Below are positions 57,924 to 64,000 of a DNA stretch of 64,000 nt, piece by piece. Both the position numbers and the translations under genes were made by a program. This DNA comes from Edwardsiella anguillarum ET080813 (lineage in GTDB: Bacteria; Pseudomonadota; Gammaproteobacteria; Enterobacterales; Enterobacteriaceae). The notes below the pieces were generated by a model. The model did no database searches and was not told where the DNA came from. It worked only from the letters and a program-made list of their open reading frames with translations. The DNA is taken from positions 1,116,001 to 1,180,000 of the forward strand of contig NZ_CP006664.1 of assembly GCF_000264765.2 (NCBI RefSeq), read 5' to 3'. The first letter of the stretch is position 1; each line of letters opens with the position of its first letter.

Positions 57924-58652
57924 ATGGATTTTTTCAGCATTAACAACGTAATGGCAAACATCCCCCTCGGCGAAGGCGGATATGCCCTGTCATGGATCGA
58001 AGCCATCGGCACGCTGTTTGGCCTGCTGTGTATCTGGTTTGCCAGCAAAGAGAAGATCATCAACTACCTGTTTGGGCTGATCAACGTCACCCTGTTTGCC
58101 GCCATCTTTTTCCAGATCCAGCTGTATGCTAGCCTGCTGCTGCAGGTGTTCTTCTTCGCCGCCAACCTGTACGGCTGGTACGCCTGGAGTCGGCAGAACG
58201 GCGATAACGAGGCTGCCCTCAGGGTACGCTGGCTGTCGCGCGGCAAGGCGCTAACCCTGGCCCTGGTCTGCCTGGTTGCCATTGCCCTGATGACCCGCTT
58301 TATCGATCCGGTGTTCGCCGTCCTCACCCGCGTCGCCATCGATCTGCTGCAGGGAATGGGCGTGGCCGCCGTGATGCCGGATCTGCAGCCGGATGCCTTC
58401 CCGCTGTGGGATTCCACCATGCTGGTGCTCTCCATCGCCGCGATGGTGCTGATGACCCGCAAATACGTTGAGAACTGGCTGCTATGGGTGGTGATCGACA
58501 TCATCAGCGTGGTGATCTACGCCATCCAGGGGGTCTACGCCATGTCGCTGGAGTACATCCTGCTGACCGCGATCGCCGTGATGGGCTCCGTGACCTGGAT
58601 CAAAAGCGCGCGCCGCCACGGCTCCCGCCCGCTGGCGCCGGCCACCGTATAA
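57924..58652 (+). CDS. pnuC: Nicotinamide riboside transporter PnuC
   Basis: A 242-residue membrane protein with seven predicted helices and the PnuC signatures WIEAIGTLFGLLCIWFAS, NYLFGLINVTLFAAIFFQIQLYASLLLQVFFFAANLYGWYAW and MTRKYVENWLLWVVIDIISVVIYA. Very close to E. coli PnuC. It lets nicotinamide riboside enter by facilitated diffusion. In E. coli it is paired with nadA; here it is coupled to a nucleoside phosphorylase gene. AAGGGG precedes the ATG. Confidence 0.95.
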   Translation: MDFFSINNVMANIPLGEGGYALSWIEAIGTLFGLLCIWFASKEKIINYLFGLINVTLFAAIFFQIQLYASLLLQVFFFAANLYGWYAWSRQNGDNEAALRVRWLSRGKALTLALVCLVAIALMTRFIDPVFAVLTRVAIDLLQGMGVAAVMPDLQPDAFPLWDSTMLVLSIAAMVLMTRKYVENWLLWVVIDIISVVIYAIQGVYAMSLEYILLTAIAVMGSVTWIKSARRHGSRPLAPATV

Positions 58653-58705
58653 TCGCCCTGCCCGCGTCCCGCCAGCCGGGACGCTCCTCTGCGGCGCGGC
58701 TCATC

Positions 58706-59143
58706 TCACAGCGGTAGACGGTAGGTCACCTGCCGTGCCTGCTCGGTCAACCCCAGCGCAGCCAGCATACGCTGCTGCGCCCTATCCTCCAGCGCCACCG
58801 CCGTCACCATCTCCGCGCATCCACGCTGCCGTCCCCAGGCCGCCACCGCCGCCATCAGCGCCGTCGCCACCCCGCGCCGTCGCCGGTCGGGCGATACGAA
58901 CAGGCAGCACAGCCGCAGCCGGGCAGGCGCACTGCGCTGTAACGTCTCCGGCTGTAGCGCAATCTCCACAAACCCCTGCGCCTCACCTTCGGCGTCCAGC
59001 GCCAGCAGGGCGGCGTAGGGGGCGGCATCCAGCAGCGCGCAGCCCTCAAGCCAGTGGCGGCTCAGCGGCGTCTGCGGCGCCAGCTGGGCGCGCAGTGCGA
59101 CCCAGCGGCGCATCATGGTTTCATCCAACGGTACAATCGTCAT
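58706..59143 (-). CDS. GNAT-family N-acetyltransferase
   Basis: A 145-residue acetyltransferase. The acetyl-CoA loop appears as LFVSPDRRRRGVATALMAAVAAWG (Q/RxxGxA pattern), with a typical C-terminal strand. The acceptor is unknown. The ATG at 59143 follows GGGGGA. It is convergent with pnuC and lies downstream of nupG on the same strand. Confidence 0.85.
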   Translation of the reverse strand: MTIVPLDETMMRRWVALRAQLAPQTPLSRHWLEGCALLDAAPYAALLALDAEGEAQGFVEIALQPETLQRSAPARLRLCCLFVSPDRRRRGVATALMAAVAAWGRQRGCAEMVTAVALEDRAQQRMLAALGLTEQARQVTYRLPL

Positions 59144-59263
59144 GCGTCCCCCTGCGTGGGTGAGATTCGGCAATGAAAAAGGCTAGCCTAACGACCGGGA
59201 TCGGGACAGACAACGGATGCGCCGGGGCAAGAGGGAGGGCACCCTGTGGGCATTAACATGGCG

Positions 59264-59295
59264 AAAAAAATGGGCCGCACTCTGCGGTGCGGCCC
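59264..59295 (-). terminator. Rho-independent terminator of nupG
   Basis: On the minus strand GGGCCGCAC, six bases, GTGCGGCCC followed by A and seven T residues, 17 bases after the nupG stop. Confidence 0.93.
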
Positions 59296-59311
59296 GGTAT
59301 ATCGGCAAGAC

Positions 59312-60574
59312 TCAGGCCTCCTGGCGTACGGCAGCGTCATGCCCCTGCGGACGGACGTAGCGGTAACGGAACAGGAACAGGAAGATGACGGCCAGCAGCA
59401 GCGAGTAGCCGGCGAAGATCAGCCATACGGTCGGCCAGTCGGTCACACCGCCGTGGGTGTAATACTCCACCACCTTCCCGCTGACGATGCCGCCCAGGAT
59501 ACAGCCGAACCCGTTGGTCATCATCAGGAACATCCCCTGCGCGCTGGCGCGGATGGACGGTTTGACCTCCTGATCGACGAACACCGAGCCAGAGATATTA
59601 AAGAAGTCAAAGGCGCAGCCGTACACGATCATCGACAGCACCAGCAGCACGGTGCCGAACGGCGACGGATCGCCGTAGGCAAACAGGCCGAAGCGCAGCA
59701 TCCAGGCCACCATGCTCATCAGCATCACGTTCTTGATACCATAGCGCCCGAGGAAGAACGGGATGGTCAGGATAAACACGGTCTCAGAGATCTGTGATAC
59801 CGACAGCAGCACCGAGGCGTGCTCGACGATAAAGCTGCCGCTGAACAGCGGATTCTGATCGAAGCTGTGCAGGAACGGGTTACCAAACATGTTGGTAATC
59901 TGCAGCTCAGCGCCCAGCAGCATGGAGAAAATAAAGAAGATCGCCATGCGCGGGGTCTTGAACAGGCTAAAGGCATTCAGCCCCAGCATCTCCGCCCAGC
60001 CCTGTTTCTCCTGGCGTTTCGCCACCGGAATATGGGGCAGCGTCATGGCAAACAGGCTCAGCAGCAGCGAGGCCACGGCACCGATATACAGCTGCATGTA
60101 GCTCAGCTCAAAGCCGGAGAAGCTGACCGCCCACATGGCCAGAATAAACCCAATGGTGCCCCAGATACGGATCGGCGGAAAATCTCTGACGATATCCATG
60201 CCCGCATTCTGCAGCCGATAATACGAAATGGTATTCACCAGCCCCAGGGTCGGCATATAGGCCAGGGAGTTCAGCAGGATAACCACGAACATGGCGCTTG
60301 GCGTCGTCACCTGGGCCGCCAGGAACAGGGTCAACGCCCCCACCAGATGGCAGGCGGCATAGACCCACTTGGCGCTGATCCATTTATCCGCCACGATCCC
60401 CAGCAGGGTCGGCATAAACAACGCCGCAATCCCCAGCGAGCTGTAAACCGCCCCGATGGCCGCGCCGTCAAACTTCAGGGTAACAAACATGTAGGAACCG
60501 AGCGTCGTCAGCCAGCTCCCCCACAGGTAGAACTGCAGAAATGACAGTATCTTCAGCTGCAGCTTGAGATTCAT
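59312..60574 (-). CDS. nupG: Nucleoside:proton symporter NupG
   Basis: A 420-residue major facilitator protein with 12 helices, nearly identical in its first 60 residues to E. coli NupG (MNLKLQLKILSFLQFYLWGSWLTTLGSYMFVTLKFDGAAIGAVYSSLGIAA). It imports purine and pyrimidine nucleosides with protons across the inner membrane and would work downstream of the Tsx porin encoded at 6.5 kb. The ATG at 60574 starts the conserved N-terminus. DeoR, CytR and Crp control is expected but not located here. Confidence 0.95.
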   Translation of the reverse strand: MNLKLQLKILSFLQFYLWGSWLTTLGSYMFVTLKFDGAAIGAVYSSLGIAALFMPTLLGIVADKWISAKWVYAACHLVGALTLFLAAQVTTPSAMFVVILLNSLAYMPTLGLVNTISYYRLQNAGMDIVRDFPPIRIWGTIGFILAMWAVSFSGFELSYMQLYIGAVASLLLSLFAMTLPHIPVAKRQEKQGWAEMLGLNAFSLFKTPRMAIFFIFSMLLGAELQITNMFGNPFLHSFDQNPLFSGSFIVEHASVLLSVSQISETVFILTIPFFLGRYGIKNVMLMSMVAWMLRFGLFAYGDPSPFGTVLLVLSMIVYGCAFDFFNISGSVFVDQEVKPSIRASAQGMFLMMTNGFGCILGGIVSGKVVEYYTHGGVTDWPTVWLIFAGYSLLLAVIFLFLFRYRYVRPQGHDAAVRQEA

Positions 60575-62056
60575 GTTATTTTCCTCACACATAGGAGCCA
60601 GGATAAGATGGGATAAAAACATTTTTAATTTATTATGGTTTGATCCTATCACCCCGCGGGGAAAATATTTTGCTACCGCGCTCAAAAAATGAAAAAGCAT
60701 ATTAATTGCGGCATAAATTAGTGATGGAGATAACATTTATGCCGTAGTGCAATGGCCTACGACGCCGGGCAAGACGCAGTGCCCAGCGGGATCTCGCATC
60801 TGTCGCATAGGACAGATGCTCAGGTAACATGCTGTTTTCCTGTGATGCCGCTTAACCATGCCTCTTATCCGAAGCGCCCTCAAACCACGGGATTATCCCA
60901 TCGAGGTTATTGTTCAGTGTATCCGCTGATATCTGACTTACTCACTGCCTCGGCGCGATCTCGAAGAGATAATGACCGTGCGCGGTATTCATTTTAACCA
61001 CGCCATGCTTCACCGCTGGGCTATCCGCTTGGCGCCGCTTCCGGATAAGGCATGTCGTTAGTATAAACGGCAGCGGGCCGCGGATGACGTATCAATGAAA
61101 CCGGCATCAAAATCAAAGACCAGTGAAAATATTTATATCGTGCGATAGGCACGGTAGGTCAAACCGTCGATTTCCGGCTGACCGCCAAACGGGAGACCGC
61201 CGCCGCATTACGCTTCTTTCACAAGGTGAGTAGCCATCATGGCGCACAGGATAGCGAATTTATTGATAAGAATGGTGCCAATACCGCCATACTGGTGACA
61301 CCTAATGGCGATAGCTCAATCGATGAAATAATTACCATCAGTAAGGGCAGATATCTTAATCATCTGATTGAGCAAGCTCTCTGGAATATCAAATAACGGG
61401 TGTGACCCATGCCAGGATTTAAAGCATTTCAGCGGGCATAGACGATAGTGGCGGGCACTGAGTCAATACTCATGTACACACAGGACAACGTCAGCATTCA
61501 GCCGCCGACAGATTATCACCGGCGGAACACTTTTATCTGTGGGTGGCTGAAAAAACGGCCAGCTCCCCCCTTTGGCTAATGCCATGTCGCTCATGCGACA
61601 GGATCACAAAGAGACCGCACGTTTTACACTACCACCGAAATAGTTTATGAAGTTACATTCATCTTACTTACTGTTATTCTGTTTATATTAAATGCAATGA
61701 ATTATTCTATTCCAGTTGCTTGTGGTCATCTTATGGAAATATCCATGTTAATTTATTGTTAATAATATTCCAATCTGTTTTCAAAAAGAAAACATACATA
61801 TTCATTATTTAAATTTGGCATTTAAAACCAAAAATATAATCCAAAACGATCTTTTCATTCGATATAGTTGATATATTTGGATTTTTATTTTGACTATCTT
61901 TGTTTTTTTTAGTTTTTTATATCACATCAACTCAATTTTGCAGATCAAAAGATCGAGTTATTGTCTTTTTTCAGCATAAAAGATCGTTTATTCTCAAAAA
62001 AGTAACATTTGTTTGAGTGCTGCATGTTTGCATGTGATGTGCATTAGGGGAGTATT
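60575..62056. other. 1.5 kb non-coding region before the autotransporter
   Basis: Contains the nupG promoter region, an IS6-family transposase relic (60868-61493) and from about 61620 a very AT-rich stretch with long A and T runs leading to the autotransporter start. The AT-rich part is a likely H-NS target and probably carries the autotransporter promoter. Confidence 0.6.
60868..61493 (+). mobile_element. Degenerate IS6-family transposase remnant
   Basis: Conceptual translation over several frames recovers the IS6 order: YPIEVIVQCIR-stop-YLTYS, RRDLEEIMTVRGIHFNHAMLHRW, VDFRLTAKRETAAALRFF, IDKNGANTAILVT, YLNHLIEQALWNIK and RPM-PGFKAFQRA. These match IS26-like blocks such as WYLRYxLSYRDLEEMMAERG and TAKRDAxAALRFF. 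At least five stops and frame changes interrupt it, so it is inactive. Terminal inverted repeats were not found. Confidence 0.8.
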
Positions 62057-64000
62057 ATGAGATTTATCGCAATTAATAACACAAATGGAATCTTAGCTAT
62101 TGGAGTTATCACCGCGGCGATTCAGAGCGCTATCGCCTCTCCCGTGGATTTTTCTGATGGCAACCACCATAAAATAATGGGTGAGAATCTAAATAATAAT
62201 GGTTCTGCATATATCAGTACTGTGACCGTAGGTAACAAATCTAGCCTGGAAATCACTAACTCCAGTATTACTGCAGCGGCTATTGCATCCAGTGGAATTT
62301 TGACTACATCAGGAGGAAGAACAGATGTAACATCATCTCACTTGCTCAGCAGCGGGGGTGGAAGTTTTGCTCTCCAGTCAAAAGAGGGCGGTAGTACAAC
62401 TATTTCTAAATCAGTGGTTGAATCCAATAACAAGAGCCATGGTGGGGTACTTAGCTCAGGTAAAGGCTCAGTGATAGACGTTGATGCAACCAAAATCATC
62501 GTAACATCAGCAGGGGGGATTGGATTAAATGCTGCTGGCGCTATTGCTGAATTCGAGGCCAATCTAAATATTAAGAATAGTCAGGTTGAGACTAGCGGTG
62601 AGTTTTCCTCTGCACTTTTTGCTCAGGCTAAGGGAACGCTGAATGCACAAAAAACTGCACTGTTCACTACAGGAAATAATAGCACCGCAGTGCAAGCTAA
62701 CAGCGGCAGTGAGGTGACTTTTGATAGTGGAAATATTCAGACTCGCGGCGATGGTTCGCATGGTGCAATGGTTTCAGGGGGAAGTACTGTTGCAATAAGC
62801 CAAAGCAGTATTGCAACGACGGGGGCTGCCTATGGCGTCTATGCTACGGATGCGGGTAGTCGAGTAACGCTAGATAACGCTCAAGTGGTGACGAGCCATG
62901 CGTTGTCGAGTGCTTTGCTAGTTCATCAAGGTGCGATGCTTGTCAGTAATGATAGCCAGATTGTTACAGAAGGTGCAGGTAGTTACGGTGTACTTACCAG
63001 CGGCGAGAATTCTCAGGCGCAGCTGACTAATATTCAGATTGAAACACTGGGTGATATGTCAGGGGATGTCTCGGCGAATGGTGTTGTTAGCGAGTTCGGC
63101 GCTAATGTCTCACTACGTGGTAATAACCGCATTACAACGCAGGGAACCTCGGCGATGGGTATATTAGCTCAGGTCTCCGGAACCATCGGGGATACGCTAA
63201 TATCAACGATAGGAAATACGCAGGTAGTCACGCGAGGAGATGGGGCATTTGCATTGTCCGCTTGTGCCAGGAACGGAGGGAGAGAGTGTACAACGGCTCT
63301 CGAACAAGGTGTGGATGGTAGTGATCCGGTAAGTCAGGCGTTGGTCGCGGCTAAAGGTTTACATGCCATTACCGAAGGGAAAGGAAGTTATGCCGCCTAT
63401 GCGAATGGCGCGAATGCAAAAGTAGCATTAGATAACGCCTATTTAGAGACTCGCGGAAGTGGTAGCCATGGCGTAGCTATCCGTGCGGGTCAAGCATCCC
63501 TTTCCCAAACAGATATCCGTACTATTGGTGATGGTGCACACGGTGCAGCTATATATAATGGTGGTTCGCTACAAGTTACCGATTCATCGCTCAAGGCTGA
63601 GCAGGGTAGTGGACTGTACGTTAATAGCACTCAGCCTAGCAGTGTCGCAAATATTTCTGTCTCTAACTCACAGCTTTGGGGAAAGCATAGTGCAATTAAT
63701 GTAAATACGGGTAAGGCAAATATCGCATTGGTGAACTCAGCAATCAGCGCCGGTAACGGTGTCATGCTTGAAGCCGAACAGGGCGATGTTGCTCTAGAGG
63801 CTAAAGGGAGTTTGCTTAGCGGTAGCGCGATGAGTAGCAGTCATAGCAAGATAGCGATGACGTTGAGTGACTATAGTCGATGGGAAAATGCTGCAGGATC
63901 ACGGATCAGCGGCCTGACATTGGTCGACAGTTCACTGTATTTTGCTGAACAACAATCCCCTAATCCCCACGGCGCGCTGACGATTGATGGTAATTTAAAC
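62057..64000 (+). CDS. Large autotransporter passenger domain (3' part outside window)
   Basis: An open frame of 648 codons from ATG 62057 (GGGGAG six bases upstream) to the window edge. A signal peptide (cleavage near SAIA-SP, residue 28) is followed by a Gly/Ser/Thr/Asn-rich passenger made of imperfect repeats with the core T-x-G-x-G-S-H/Y-G, as in TRGDGSHGAMVSGG, TEGAGSYGVLTSGE, TRGSGSHGVAIRAG and TIGDGAHGAAIYNG. This is the pattern of pertactin-like beta-helix autotransporters; the beta-barrel would lie beyond 64000. Two cysteines (near residues 403 and 411) are unusual in such passengers. Base composition is markedly more AT-rich than the rest of the window, suggesting acquisition. Confidence 0.85.
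   Translation, partial: MRFIAINNTNGILAIGVITAAIQSAIASPVDFSDGNHHKIMGENLNNNGSAYISTVTVGNKSSLEITNSSITAAAIASSGILTTSGGRTDVTSSHLLSSGGGSFALQSKEGGSTTISKSVVESNNKSHGGVLSSGKGSVIDVDATKIIVTSAGGIGLNAAGAIAEFEANLNIKNSQVETSGEFSSALFAQAKGTLNAQKTALFTTGNNSTAVQANSGSEVTFDSGNIQTRGDGSHGAMVSGGSTVAISQSSIATTGAAYGVYATDAGSRVTLDNAQVVTSHALSSALLVHQGAMLVSNDSQIVTEGAGSYGVLTSGENSQAQLTNIQIETLGDMSGDVSANGVVSEFGANVSLRGNNRITTQGTSAMGILAQVSGTIGDTLISTIGNTQVVTRGDGAFALSACARNGGRECTTALEQGVDGSDPVSQALVAAKGLHAITEGKGSYAAYANGANAKVALDNAYLETRGSGSHGVAIRAGQASLSQTDIRTIGDGAHGAAIYNGGSLQVTDSSLKAEQGSGLYVNSTQPSSVANISVSNSQLWGKHSAINVNTGKANIALVNSAISAGNGVMLEAEQGDVALEAKGSLLSGSAMSSSHSKIAMTLSDYSRWENAAGSRISGLTLVDSSLYFAEQQSPNPHGALTIDGNLN

Noticed and set aside
1-64000. 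tRNA genes, CRISPR array, prophage
   Set aside because: No cloverleaf-like sequence, regularly spaced direct repeats or phage structural genes were recognised when reading both strands.

Overview
This 64 kb window is chromosomal DNA from a GC-rich member of the Enterobacterales. The first two thirds follow the Escherichia coli gene order around recJ to galP almost gene for gene (recJ-dsbC-xerD-fldB-ygfX-sdhE-ygfZ, gcvPHT, ubiI-ubiH-pepP-ygfB, zapA-ssrS-fau, serA-rpiA-argP, yggE-argO-mscS, fbaA-pgk-epd, tktA, speB-speA, metK, galP). The protein sequences are clearly diverged from E. coli. High GC plus the accessory genes suggest Edwardsiella or a close relative; that genus call is inference, not something the window proves.

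Layout. 1-6.4 kb: DNA repair and recombination (partial recJ, xerD), periplasmic disulfide isomerase (dsbC), flavodoxin 2, the SdhE/YgfX pair, YgfZ and a shikimate dehydrogenase-like protein. 6.5-10.1 kb: the nucleoside porin Tsx, TrhA/YqfA with a FabR-type operator, and an alanine/glycine:sodium symporter. 10.6-15.1 kb: the glycine cleavage operon gcvT-gcvH-gcvP on the minus strand. 15.5-20.8 kb: ubiquinone hydroxylases with pepP and ygfB, then zapA and 6S RNA. 20.8-33.5 kb: folate, serine, pentose phosphate and lower glycolysis genes, with argP/argO and mscS. 33.9-35.5 kb: a Tat-exported sulfatase inserted between tktA and speB. 35.6-42.7 kb: polyamine synthesis (speA, speB), metK under a MetJ-like operator, and galP with two GalR/GalS operators.

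From 42.7 kb the map departs from E. coli. pmbA and darP are separated by an H-NS-family gene; a secreted barnase with its barstar inhibitor follows, then a 6-phospho-beta-glucosidase whose promoter is embedded in a perfect palindrome. Next come a decayed phytase-like gene, a TRAP transporter with a divergent LysR regulator, and a plus-strand run of adenosine-deaminase-like hydrolase, DcuC-like carrier, Crp/Fnr-family regulator, nucleoside phosphorylase and PnuC, facing nupG. With Tsx and NupG this gives the region a strong nucleoside and nicotinamide-riboside salvage theme. The last 3.4 kb is AT-rich and looks acquired: an IS6-family transposase relic followed by the start of a large autotransporter that runs off the window.

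No tRNA, rRNA, CRISPR array or intact mobile element was seen. Many long antisense open frames exist because of high third-position GC and were not annotated.
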